Below, one piece after another: positions 36,971 through 46,145 of a stretch of DNA of 64,000 nucleotides. A program made the translations under genes and the position numbers. The stretch is from Tubiluchus corallicola (taxonomy: Eukaryota; Priapulida; Priapulimorpha; Priapulimorphida; Tubiluchidae), in contig JAQGDQ010000039.1 in NCBI GenBank assembly GCA_030141605.1, positions 494,001 through 558,000 of the forward strand, written 5' to 3'. The notes beneath the pieces are model-generated. The model was given only the letters and a program-made list of their open reading frames with translations. It was not told where the DNA came from and did not search any database. Each line of letters starts with the position of its first letter. The first letter of the stretch is position 1.

Positions 36971-37950
36971 TTATATATATATAGCTCCAAAATTGCGGAA
37001 CTCTAACGGTAACTTGTTTCATTTTTAAGAGTTAATTTGTTATAGTACTAATTCTTTTTTTGTTGTAACTTGTAATGGATATGACAGTCACTAGTTGCTT
37101 TTACTGTTACATTTGTCTGGAATCAAACCAAAAGTTTATTAAATGCACGAAAAGGTACTCTGCCCATTATACATCTTCTTTCATTTCATTTCTCTCATAC
37201 CCATGGCAGACTTGATAACTTTGTGTAACACTTTTTAAAGGAACTACAACTTCATAGTTTTCTGATGGTTAAGAAAGAGCCATAACTTAACTAATTACAT
37301 TTTTGACGGTGTAACTTGTTACTGTAATAAGATGCATATTCAGAAATGTAAGTGTTACTATAACATTTAGTTAAATCAGTAAATGAAGTCTCCCAACACT
37401 GAGTATACGCATACTTTAGTTCTAGTGACATGTAAACTTTATTTCTACACTGGCTGCTTGGGCAGAAAAATTGTATTTACCAAATAGATTGTTGTTGACT
37501 AATTACACATCATATGAAAAGCTACCACTTTGATTTTTAGACTAAGCACCTCACATTGTTCTGTAGCTAAGGAAAGTTGCTAGACATCAGAAGTTGATGC
37601 TTTGAAGTGATTTAGGATTCAGTTTTTATGTTTACCTACCATAAAATCTAAATCATCACCTAATTGGCACTCTTTTCCACCACAACCCAACGTTTTCATC
37701 CTTGAAATACAAAGGATACAAAACTGAAAGTGCTAGAATAACAAAGTTTCTTCGACATTTAAATTTTACTATTTTTTTTGTAAATTTTGTTTAAGCTTTT
37801 TACCATAGGTTTACATTATTGTTCTAGGCAATGGCTAAAGATGAAAAGAATTATTATCAAGAAACACCCAAAGCTATTCGGAGAAAAATTAACTTCTTCA
37901 AGACTTTGCCACAGTACAAAGAGTATCTCTTGAAAAGTACAAAATCTTGA
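31128..37950 (+). CDS. NOP16: NOP16, nucleolar ribosome-biogenesis protein
   Basis: NOP16 is a nucleolar factor of 60S ribosomal subunit assembly. Five exons, 31128-31234, 33334-33442, 34153-34267, 35140-35246 and 37828-37950, join in phase to 186 codons plus stop (human about 178). The N terminus GKAHGRKRRARKKFQYDKNR is the basic nucleolar-targeting region. NAWDPRKSVQANLHEMGL and NYKAMAKDEKNYYQETPK are the two family signatures, the latter split across the last intron. The acidic/lysine-rich middle (exon 3) is variable in the family. Exon 4 ends AAG|GCAAGT, a GC donor. A poly(A) signal AATAAA is at 38001-38006. Intron 4 carries a reverse-transcriptase remnant. Confidence 0.95.
31670..31945. 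repeat. Interspersed repeat (GTAACTAGTTAC family), copy 1
   Basis: Dense GTAACTAGTTAC-type words and an end reading TTAGCTATTCCAACACTGTCT. A related, more degraded copy lies at about 36990-37400. Non-coding, MITE-like. Confidence 0.45.
33334..33442 (+). CDS. NOP16: NOP16 exon 2
   Basis: Completes a Cys codon (family IECSH-like position) and encodes NAWDPRKSVQANLHEMGL. Acceptor TTTTCAG, donor AAG|GTGTGA, phase 0. Confidence 0.93.
34153..34267 (+). CDS. NOP16: NOP16 exon 3
   Basis: Phase 0 to 1, encoding the charged linker EMGEDLILKEKQEKLKKN and PKKLHVVS. Acceptor CATAG, donor TCAG|GTTTGT. Confidence 0.85.
34430..34790 (+). repeat. Dispersed repeat, copy in NOP16 intron 3
   Basis: It contains GATGTGTTGGAGG and TTTCAGCAATATTTTGATAT. 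The same words in the same order occur at 38545-38700, so this is an unidentified dispersed repeat. Confidence 0.45.
35140..35246 (+). CDS. NOP16: NOP16 exon 4 (GC donor)
   Basis: Encodes SQPEARFCTYMMEKYKDNYK, the counterpart of the family LIDYVRYMVENHGEDYK. Only a GC donor (AAG|GCAAGT) joins in frame to the next exon's AMAKDEKNYY. Confidence 0.92.
35690..36720 (+). pseudogene. RTE/jockey-like reverse transcriptase remnant in NOP16 intron 4
   Basis: Translated pieces include a degraded G-x-R-Q-G-C-V-M-S-P-T-L-F-type motif, SVYIDGLLRQLQ, GVYYGAFVCADDLSLLAPS (catalytic ADD motif), LQMILKICEKYGKKCGVNF and NVPLTWVDQVIHLGN. Then follow FNRTITRFKSINVLPNKI and YCSAYYGCQSW in shifted frames. The tail includes a 74-bp tandem duplication at 36314-36461. 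Multiple stops and frameshifts; the N-terminal half is missing. Confidence 0.8.
36314..36461 (+). repeat. 74-bp tandem duplication
   Basis: Two near-identical 74-bp units (36314-36387 and 36388-36461) lie within the decayed LINE. The length is not a multiple of three, so the duplication shifts the old reading frame. Confidence 0.85.
36806..36980. repeat. AT-dinucleotide tracts with palindrome
   Basis: Two (AT)n runs at about 36808-36822 and 36938-36966; the second sits inside an inverted repeat, ATAATAACTATAT ... ATATAGTTATTAT. Likely to extrude as a cruciform. Confidence 0.6.
36990..37400. repeat. Interspersed repeat (GTAACTAGTTAC family), copy 2
   Basis: Shares CATACCCA...GAC-TTGATAACTT..TGTAACA and a terminal TCCCAACACTGAGT with the copy at 31670, both in NOP16 introns. 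Confidence 0.4.
37828..37950 (+). CDS. NOP16: NOP16 exon 5 (stop)
   Basis: Acceptor TTGTTCTAG; AMAKDEKNYYQETPKAIRRK followed by INFFKTLPQYKEYL and a TGA at 37948. Confidence 0.95.
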   Translation, partial: AMAKDEKNYYQETPKAIRRKINFFKTLPQYKEYLLKSTKS

Positions 37951-38000
37951 CAAGAGTATTTGTAATTTGCTTAGTGTTTTATTTTAGTAACATGTTGCTA

Positions 38001-38006
38001 AATAAA
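38001..38006 (+). terminator. NOP16 poly(A) signal
   Basis: AATAAA 51 bases after the stop codon. Confidence 0.7.
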
Positions 38007-38108
38007 TTTGCTTACCCTAAGTTTTTGTTTTTGTTTAGTTTAAGAGATCATTCACGTAATTACTGCTAAAGTGGAAGTTTTTGAACTCTAAATATTTTTA
38101 AACAGAAA

Positions 38109-38172
38109 GGCTTTGCATTAATTATTAGTCAAGGTATTTTGGCTTTGCATTAATTATTAGTCAAGGTCTTTT
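38109..38172 (+). repeat. 32-bp tandem duplication
   Basis: Two copies of GGCTTTGCATTAATTATTAG plus a following 12 bases, shortly downstream of the NOP16 poly(A) signal. Confidence 0.8.
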
Positions 38173-38459
38173 CATGGGAGCTAAAAAAGCAGTGCTCAAA
38201 ACTATATAAGGCTGAAATCGGATAACTATAAAATTATGTAGTGAACTTGTCAAATCAAATTTTTAGCAATACTCGATTTTTTTGGCAATAGACAGGCCTG
38301 TGGTTGGAGATTTATCCACCTGTCTCATAATTATACTGACATGTGCTTTTCTGTCTGATCGTAAAATGTTTGGCATCGCAACTAGTGCTAACTTGTGATT
38401 GCAGAGAAAATTGAACTGAATGGCTTGGAAATCATATGACCTCGGTGCTGCTGTACACA

Positions 38460-38720
38460 TTGGAGCAATCCTGAAAAAAGAGCTGAGCTCAAGATGACAC
38501 CATTATTGGTATTCAGAAGGCAAGACTGTGAGACATTTGTAAGATGTGTTGGAGGATTTTGTGTTTGACCACGTCTTCAAGACCCCAGTCATACCCTCAA
38601 CATTGTAGACAGTGTGAGCTGCACACGGTTTTCCCAGTAAATATTAAGGGAGTGGTAGATATTTTATTGATTCAGCAATACTTTGATGTAATGAATTGTT
38701 CAGTAGCGTTAGAAAATAAC
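38460..38720 (+). repeat. Dispersed repeat, copy downstream of NOP16
   Basis: Shares GATGTGTTGGAGG and TTCAGCAATACTTTGATGTA with 34430-34790. Confidence 0.4.
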
Positions 38721-38777
38721 CACTAAAATAGCAACAGAAAGCATTGTATAATGCAGAAATATTTATTCAATCATAAC

Positions 38778-38835
38778 TAGGGGGTGAGCATCGAACGATC
38801 GAAACGAACAAGTTTTTTTATTCAAATTTGCTAAT
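38778..38835 (+). mobile_element. Orphan end of the 21129-type MITE
   Basis: TAGGGGGTGAGCATCGAACG matches the 5' terminus of the hAT-like MITE at 21129; no partner end was found nearby. Confidence 0.4.
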
Positions 38836-39090
38836 CCACGGCAATTGCAAGAACTCCAAACATCATCACTGGATGAAAGATGCCTACATGCTGATTTAGT
38901 TATGGTATATAACATCATTCATTCACGGACATGTCATTCTCAGTTTCTACAACTTTCAGCTGGGCGCAGTAAGCCGTACAAGAGGAGGAAACTTCAAGCT
39001 TTTCAACGAACACGCCAGACTCGAGCTTCTTCTTTGCGAGAACGCTTTTTGTTAATGATTCGCATTCGAGAAACTAAGCAAATAAACTAG
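38836..39090 (+). pseudogene. Possible LINE RT C-terminal fragment
   Basis: An 81-codon frame with LDERCLHADLVMVYNIIHSR resembles the CR1/jockey thumb signature (RR-x-GDL-x-x-x-YKI). It then becomes Arg-rich. Only a short piece, so tentative. Confidence 0.4.
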
Positions 39091-39223
39091 TTACCGTAGA
39101 TACACTCGATCCTCTTCACCACCATTGGTGAGCAAGCAGACATCAGCAAAAAGTGTCTGTTTGCAACAACACGATCAACTTGTTTTACGAATCGCACCAA
39201 ATATCTTTTACGTCAACTTGCCT

Positions 39224-40395
39224 TTACTGTTTACTCATCTTTAAAAATGTTTTTAGTTTCAACAGCTTGTTAACATACATCCTAGTCAGTAGTAATTTAT
39301 CTAAGCTCCATTCACTTATATCTTGCGCAGATAGGCCCAACTTGTTGATATACGCAGCTTTACATTCAAAAAGATGCTCAGTAGTATCCTCTGCTACCTG
39401 GCATAAAAAAATATTTCAGATCACCTTTATACAGATTTTTAAAATTTGCTTTAGCATCTATCATGTTAAGTCTAATTGCCACAATGTCTTTCATTTTGTC
39501 ATACTTGCATTTTTCGACATACATTTGTCTTTGGACAGTTTTGTTCCTCAAAAATTTCAATTTTCTCATAGTTTCTATTTTGGTTCTTTTTCTATAAATG
39601 AATTTCATTCATTACATACTTTTCCCATCTAGATTTGGTTATTACATTTATATCCACTGTATTTATATCAATATTATATTTATTCATGATGTGTTTGATT
39701 TCTGAATACCAACATTTATTATTTGCACTTTTACAACTTGTTTTGCCATTCTTTCATCATTTGAGTTCATTAACAGAGGATAATAAAGTACATTAATTTT
39801 TTATAGTCTACACTACAAATCATTGCTCAAGTTTTTGTTTCACTTAACATGCCCCAATATGGCGTACAATCTTTTTGACATAAAATTTTTCCTTTTTGTA
39901 TGCTTTCTAATTTATCTAATTCTGATTTGGTGAGATTGGTCCAAGATTCAAGTCTCAGCATTATTGATTATTAATGGTATTACTATGTTTTCATGCAACA
40001 TTAGCTGAACAACTGCGACAGTAGTTCCAACTTTAGATTCATTACCAATGTTCATTATTTCTAAAATCATAAATTTAATTTTATCGTCTTTCAAACACAA
40101 GCTTATAATTATTTTTGTTATTAAACCAATCTCCCAAATATTGGTATTCTTGAGTCCTTTTGTTCTTTCTAAATTGATGGTCATCATTTTTTTGAGTTTC
40201 TACCTGCAGTTTTTTCTGCAGTCCCCACTGATAACACGTCATCCATATATAACAGGGTGCCAATCCCTAAATCAGGGCCAAAGATTGTCACTGGACGATA
40301 CTATATATCTATAATATCGTTCATAGTTATCCCACATAGTATCGGTCCTACTGGGGTGCCCTGCCTTATATTTTCAGTTAGTTTGATACTACATA
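39224..40395 (-). pseudogene. Non-LTR reverse transcriptase with C-terminal zinc knuckle, decayed
   Basis: Minus-strand pieces include ENIRQGTPVGPILCGITM, GTLLYMDDVLSVGTAEKTAG (catalytic YMDD), YLGDWFNNKNNYKLVFERR, SKVGTTVAVVQLMLHE with NIVIPLIINNAET, NSNDERMAKQVV and KMKDIVAIRLNMIDAKANFK. A final CQVAEDTTEHLFECK is a C-x-x-C...H-x-x-x-C zinc knuckle, and the frame stops at 39224. Frameshifts separate the pieces, so it is dead. The family differs from the CR1-like copies at 6858 and 27708. Confidence 0.85.
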
Positions 40396-40444
40396 TTAGT
40401 AAATCCAATACTTAGCGTAGTCGTTGCAAGGGAGCGTTGCGAAG

Positions 40445-40513
40445 ATGAACAGGTGGTGCACTCAGAAGTTAAAAAGTCAATCAAGTCACGGCGCTGAAAT
40501 CCAATATGGATAG
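40445..40513 (+). promoter_or_regulatory. Upstream ORF overlapping the HIGD2A start
   Basis: A 22-codon ORF starts at ATG 40445 and ends at TAG 40511-40513, overlapping the HIGD2A ATG (40506) in another frame. If transcription starts upstream of 40445 it would dampen HIGD2A translation. Confidence 0.4.
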
Positions 40514-40671
40514 TAAAATCAGCAAGGAAAAACAAAAAAATCAATTAGAATGGTTACGAAAGAAGGAAGCTGAGTACGCAGAAGGAGAGTTTGATTTCCC
40601 CACACCTGCGCAGGAGGGTATTATGGAAAAATTTAAGAGAAAATCTACGGAAAATCCGTTTGTTCCTGTCG
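40506..40671 (+). CDS. HIGD2A: HIGD2A exon 1
   Basis: ATG at 40506; ends NPFVPV plus G at TCG|GTAAGT, phase 1. Confidence 0.93.
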
Positions 40672-43600
40672 GTAAGTTATTTGTCAAACCCATTGCCTTG
40701 GGTACTGTAATGATGCTTCACGTGACCAACTCGGAAGGGCTGACTAACCAGTGCTCATGGTGGCTTATGGAACGAAAACTTGCTGAGCTTAATCATGGAT
40801 GAATTCTGACCATATACACATATATAATAGTCTATACTGTACCGTATTTCTGCTTTAACCTTCAGAAAAGAATAGTATTAACTGGTAGTTCTGAAACCAC
40901 TCACAACAGCACATAACAAACTTATAAAGTGAATGATTTTTGCTGGGTTCCAAGATCATGCTACCTCTTTTTGTTATGTTTTGCAGGTTTTAAAGATTAG
41001 CAATATATATATAAGCTTGAGCTAGTGAAATTCACGTTTAATTATAAAAATGGTGTTTTACCTAAATTATATAATAATTATTTCAGAATAAAGGTCAGAA
41101 AAATTAGTGACGTTGACCTGTATTCTACCAGAATAGCTGCCAAGCAAAATTATTACCAGCAAGAATTCAACACAACAAAGTGTCTACAAATTTTAAAACA
41201 ATGAAACTGTTGGGAGCCGAGTGGACCACTGCGCCAAGTAGACCACTTGATGCGCTAAAAGTAGTGTCCTACATGGGCAGCCCAGTAGGACACTAGCGAT
41301 TTTTGTCGAGAAACTTGCTCTGGCAAAACTTGTTTCCAGTTTATATTACCATTGTTTATAAGTATTATTATGACATAATAAAGCATAAAACAAACTTTCT
41401 TTTAGAAATGGATATTCCTTGGCAATTTACAAATGCATTTCTTACAATAATTTCATCATTATGATTAACTCCGTTAATATATCATAACATCAAACCTAGT
41501 ATCTAATGCTTTAAAGAGATAAATTCTGCACACAGTTATTACAGAAATAATTGCAAATTTAAAAATGAGACAGATGCTGCTAAGCATTCACAACACCAAA
41601 AAGTAATTTTTAACATTTAAGAAAAGCAAGGATAATTAGTTTTAATATTATCAGTAGTATTGTAACATGTAGGGCACTGTCCTACATGGCTCGCTAGCCC
41701 ATGTATGACACATAGATTGCTAGAACGTTTACTTGTAAGAAAACAATTATTTGCCCAAGAGGTAGTGAAACGGATCACCTGTTTGTGAAGTGAGACAAAA
41801 TCAAAAATGATATACCTTAAACAAATTTTGTATTCGCAAAAAAGTGGTGTTTTTCACTTCAACAACATTAATATCGAAACCAAATTTAATATTTCCGTTC
41901 TACCAGCTCAGAATAAAATTCTTTTATTTTATTAGACGTATAATAAATTATTCAACGTGTACTAACGTTTTTAATTATTATTATTACATAAACAAGCACA
42001 ACGGACGGTGTCAGTACACTTAACGACTCAATTCGCGACCTGTCTCTAGTGTCCTACTTGGGCAGCCCAAGTAGACCGCGGTCTACTTGGCTCAGTGGTC
42101 CACTCGGCTCCCAATAGAAACAATTCTGTGGAATACTCTTTCTGGCGACCATAAGCAATCAATTAAATATCTATCGCTTAAGTAAATTGATGACTGTTTA
42201 TTACCAAAAAATTAATGAAATCACTCTGATTAACACGGTTTGGATTTTTCCAGCTCAAGTAATTGGATTTTCTTATGCTGTAGCAAGGCCATAGCCTCAT
42301 TTGAAGCATCATTTGAGCAATGCTGAATTTGTGCAACATCAGTATAATAGTGCTTTGAAAACATTAATCTTTACATTTGTTACCTTTCTACACTAAGTCT
42401 TGTTTCTTGGCATGTTTCTATTATATAGCAAGGTAGCTTATATTGTACTGGCATTGCAGACTTGCAGTCAGTGCTTCAGCTGATCATGTGTGTGTGTGCA
42501 TGCATGCGTGCGTGCGTGCATATTTTTATATATGTGACTTTGATGGTTTCTGTACTACTGTACTAGGATGATCACTGGTCAACTGATGCTACTGTTTATC
42601 TGGTTCTGTTTGCAGTTTTTAGAGTGTTTTTGCAAATCTACATCTGTTATGTATTTTATTATACTGGTCTGCAATGAAGCCTCCCAGAGTGATTTCTTAG
42701 AGTGGAACACTGTCTTCATAAAAACCACAAGAAAACCCTTTACTTATGTAAAACTAAAAAAATCATCTTGAAATTTTGTATCAAGTGTATCAAAAGACAA
42801 TGTTCCAGTGTAAGAAATCACTTTCTAGGGGAGGCTTTACTGCAGAGCAGTATAACGAAATACACAACAGATTTGCAAAAACGTTTATAGTCATAGCATT
42901 CTTAAAAACTTGAAACAGAACTGCATAAACAGTAGCAGCAGTTACCAAATGAACACCTGGGAAGATAGTAAGTTGCTCTACTAGAATCACTTGCAATTGT
43001 TCAGATTCTTTAGAAATAGTCCAGATTGAGTGAACAACCAGGGGAGTATTAACCAATAGGCTAACTAGGCTATGGCCTAAGACACCAAAGTTTGAGGGCA
43101 TCACATTTTAGAAAAAATCCTTGTCCTCCTCGGAAAATGTGAATACTTTCATATTAATGTAAAGGGCGCATGTTATAACACACCACAGGTAGTTACTGAG
43201 CACAGCTTTTTTATAAGTGCCACATAACGAACAGGTGCAAGGTATTACACAACAAGCAACTGTGCAGCCAGCTTGAATATATGCGCTACATACAATTAAT
43301 GATGACTACGTAGAAACTAGGTTAGCAGTGTTTCTAATACACCATGAGTAATTGTTTGATCTACTTATTACACAAACAACTATAAATTCAAAAAAGAGAC
43401 GGGCGAGACAGAATTATCAGCCTAGGGCGTCGTAAAGTCTTGATACACCCTTGTGGACAATTGCAAGAATTATGAAAAAAAATAAAGAATGCAAATGATT
43501 GCATATACTTACATACTGTCTTATTGTGCATAGAGCTTATATTAGCAGCACTGTATAAAATTTGAAAATTTAAACTCCCCTGATGATCTTTAGGCACAGC

Positions 43601-44874
43601 TATTTTTACGGTAGGTCATTTGAAACAAGTTCAGGTAACATTGTATAAAATTTGAGAAAATAATCAGAGCATTCGTATCACGCACTAACAAACGTATAAA
43701 TTACTATATCTTGTCAAGAAGATTAAAAATGCGTTTTTTGGTGAGTCGCTGGAGCACAGTGAAGGCGAGTCAGTCAGTGATATTTTACCAGTTGGTATGA
43801 ACATTTTAAATTACTAAGAATTTTTTTATGTACATTAATCTTTGAAGCAGGATAGTACTTTTGTATGGAAAGTTTTTCGGGACTTACCTTAAAATTGGCT
43901 TTTCTTTCTCTTTAAGTTCTTTGATTAATCAAAATTCATTAAAATTTTATACTAATTTTAACGAATTTCCTTATGACAAAAGCAGAATTTGCCATTGTAC
44001 AAGAATATGTGGCATGTAGATTTAATCATCTATTACTGAGATAAAAACCAGAAGACTGCTCTATCTAAACTATTCTTGAGCTTGATATTCTGACGAACTC
44101 AGCAACTCTGACAAAATTTTATGTGGGAAAGATGAGAATTTAAATCACACAAAGAAAACTGAACTGAATTGGATAATTTCAAGTATCAGAAGCATTTTGT
44201 GAATTTAATCAATATAAAGTCTATAATTTAAGTTATTTGTGCATTTTCATGTTTTCCCATAATTGTGCGCATACTGTTGTCTGCAACAGCTGAGACACAT
44301 ATGGGATAGCGGGAATAAATGTTTAACAGAATCTTCTACAGTTCAGCGTTGAAAATCTTCTACTTAAAAAGCCAAGCAAAGATTTATTTAGTAGCAGCAT
44401 AATGAAAATACAGGTGTTTTTATTAACGGTTAGTAATTTAGAAAACTGTAAATTAATTCATACCTCTGACTTGCGAAAATTGCAAAAGCTGACAATTTTC
44501 AGTTGCTGTAATAGCTATAAAACATAAAGCAAATTATTTTTTGTCAGTATTATGACTCGAATTAATAGCACAATATTTTTATTTTTCACAAAAAAATTTT
44601 GACATCAAAAAATTATCAATTCTGGTATTTAGTATTCTATGAAGTGCAATGTTTTATAAGAACGAAAATGAAAATTAAAGTTTTTCTTTCAGGCTGCCTG
44701 GTAACAGGGCTTGTCTTATCGTACGGCTTGTGGTGCTTCCGTACCGGGCAAACGAAAAAGTCCCAGATTATGATGAGAGCTAGAATTGGAGCACAAGGAT
44801 TTACAGTAGCAGCATTAATCATTGGACTAGGATTAAGTGCTAGCAGTTTTGGAAGGAAGTCCAAACAATCTTAG
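40506..44874 (+). CDS. HIGD2A: HIGD2A, HIG1-domain mitochondrial protein
   Basis: HIGD2A (Rcf1 family) is an inner-membrane protein that helps assemble cytochrome c oxidase and respiratory supercomplexes. Exons 40506-40671 and 44693-44874 join in phase 1 to 115 residues (human 106). The HIG1 domain starts at FKRKSTENPFVPVG. Two hydrophobic helices follow: CLVTGLVLSYGLWCF, then, after the conserved QIMMRARIGAQGFTVAA loop, ALIIGLGLSASSF. The N-terminal 45 residues are Lys/Glu-rich and unlike vertebrates. The gene lies 2.6 kb downstream of NOP16 on the same strand. The single intron holds a 905-bp inverted-repeat element and a foldback repeat. A poly(A) signal AATAAA is at 45555-45560. Confidence 0.95.
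41210..42114. mobile_element. 905-bp inverted-repeat element with internal hairpins
   Basis: Perfect 22-bp terminal inverted repeats, TTGGGAGCCGAGTGGACCAC plus TG, bound a non-coding interior with no ORF of 60 codons. The subterminal regions hold hairpins: GCGCCAAGTAGACCACTTGA at about 41230, GTGTCCTACATGGGCAGCCC with its inverted partner at about 41266-41295, a related one at about 41677-41712, and a perfect 20-bp palindrome AAGTAGACCGCGGTCTACTT at 42069-42088. It looks like a non-autonomous DNA transposon; no target duplication was clear, so the superfamily is unknown. Confidence 0.8.
42485..42530. repeat. Alternating purine-pyrimidine tract
   Basis: GTGTGTGTGCATGCATGCGT followed by GCGTGCGTGCATA: a Z-DNA-prone microsatellite in the HIGD2A intron. 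Confidence 0.6.
42625..42881. repeat. Foldback repeat with about 90-bp arms
   Basis: The arm at 42625-42716 (GTTTTTGCAAATCTACATCT ... GTGATTTCTTAGAGTGGAAC) is repeated in inverted orientation at 42794-42881 with scattered differences. The arms are separated by about 77 bases. A MITE-like or inverted duplicated repeat. Confidence 0.75.
44693..44874 (+). CDS. HIGD2A: HIGD2A exon 2
   Basis: Acceptor TTTCTTTCAG; completes Gly and encodes both membrane helices; TAG at 44872. Confidence 0.95.
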
Positions 44875-45554
44875 AGGAATGCCTACTGTAATTTGAAGAC
44901 TAGTTTAGCTGCTACTAGTAAGAGAGAATGGGCTTGGTGAAAATTTAATAGAGGACATACTGCTGCTCCAGATAGCAACCAAGCTTCGAGATCTGGTCTT
45001 TCATTACATGTGATCTCTCTAGCTAAAAAAAGGCCAAAACCTAAACTTAATGTTAAACACTTTAAATTGTGGCAGTGCTTGCTAATAGTTGGATTAACTT
45101 ATGGCTCAGAAATTTTGCTAAAAGCTTGATGAAAATATTGCAAATTGAACATGGAGTTGCCATTAATAATACTTGGACCAAGCTACTGTGCTACAGTTGT
45201 TAGAGCTGCTTGTTTTGATGGACTGACTGGACCTAGACCCAAAAAATTTGGATAACATAGACAGTCTGTGATGAAATATAAGCACCTCACATTACATTGT
45301 TACTATTGGTTAAAAACAACCAAGTAACCTGCAAGTAAAGGCATGAGTGTAATGATGACCAGTGTAGTCTGTTGTCCAATATCCTCTGTACTGATGGTCA
45401 GCTTATATTATACTGAATCTATTTTATTGTTAAACATCACTTAAAAAAGTGAGAATGTTTATCTTTGGTATTTGTTAGACAATTGTTATTTACAGAGTAT
45501 AAACTTTTAAGTAATATCAAAATGTGCAATTGTTAAAAATTATTTACATTGTAC

Positions 45555-45560
45555 AATAAA
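45555..45560 (+). terminator. HIGD2A poly(A) signal (candidate)
   Basis: AATAAA about 680 bases after the stop codon, after a T-rich stretch. Confidence 0.4.
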
Positions 45561-45654
45561 CCAATACAAGTGTGATTACTTATAATCTTGCATGCAAAAT
45601 TTTGTTAATAACAAATGAACTAACGTTGAATTTCTGGATTGACACTTGGCCAGT

Positions 45655-45735
45655 AGGAAGAAAATCTTAAGAAAGCCAGGATTGAACCTGGATTTAAACA
45701 GTGATCCTTAAAGACTTTGACACCAAACACCATAT
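45655..45735 (-). repeat. tRNA-derived SINE head
   Basis: Minus strand: A-box-like TGGTGTTTGGTGTC and T-arm ATCCAGGTTCAATCCTGG. The acceptor stem is not maintained. Confidence 0.45.
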
Positions 45736-45816
45736 TGGATATCAATCAGTCCATCATTTCTAAACATGAGTTTGCTTGTACAACAGTACTTATTAAATTT
45801 ATCGTTATAATGTTTT

Positions 45817-45932
45817 TAGTTAAAACAACACAACTTTAGTAAAAAGCTAAAATCTTGCCAAACATTTCAGCAGACTTTAACTTTTTAACTTTGTAAACTA
45901 AAAGTTTTAATAAAGTTGTGTTGTTTTAACTA
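45817..45932. repeat. 116-bp hairpin MITE
   Basis: Terminal TAGTTAAAACAACACAACTT is inverted at the other end with one or two mismatches over 24 bp; no coding content. Confidence 0.65.
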
Positions 45933-46059
45933 TAAATATTTTTAAGTGCATGTAATAAAAAAATTATTGTTCTTAACCCTAATTTCATAAATTTCAAGAG
46001 TGAATCCACAACCAGCAAAATTTTGAAACAAAACTTGGCCGAAAAAGGAAATGTGGGAA

Positions 46060-46145
46060 AATTGGGACTAAGCTTGCATTGAACCAGGGACCTTTGGATT
46101 ACATCACGGCTACTTGACCAAACGTACAGCCCTTTGTGCTGAAGA
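46060..46145 (-). repeat. tRNA-derived SINE head
   Basis: Minus strand: GTACGTTTGGTCAAGTAGCC followed by GGTCCCTGGTTCAATGC, A- and B-box-like, without a closed acceptor stem. Confidence 0.45.

Noticed and set aside
39153-39632. 159-codon plus-strand frame
   Set aside because: It is the antisense shadow of the decayed reverse transcriptase on the minus strand at 39224-40395.
45655-46145. Possible functional tRNA genes on the minus strand
   Set aside because: A- and B-box-like words and a T-arm are visible, but acceptor and anticodon stems do not close; better explained as SINE heads.
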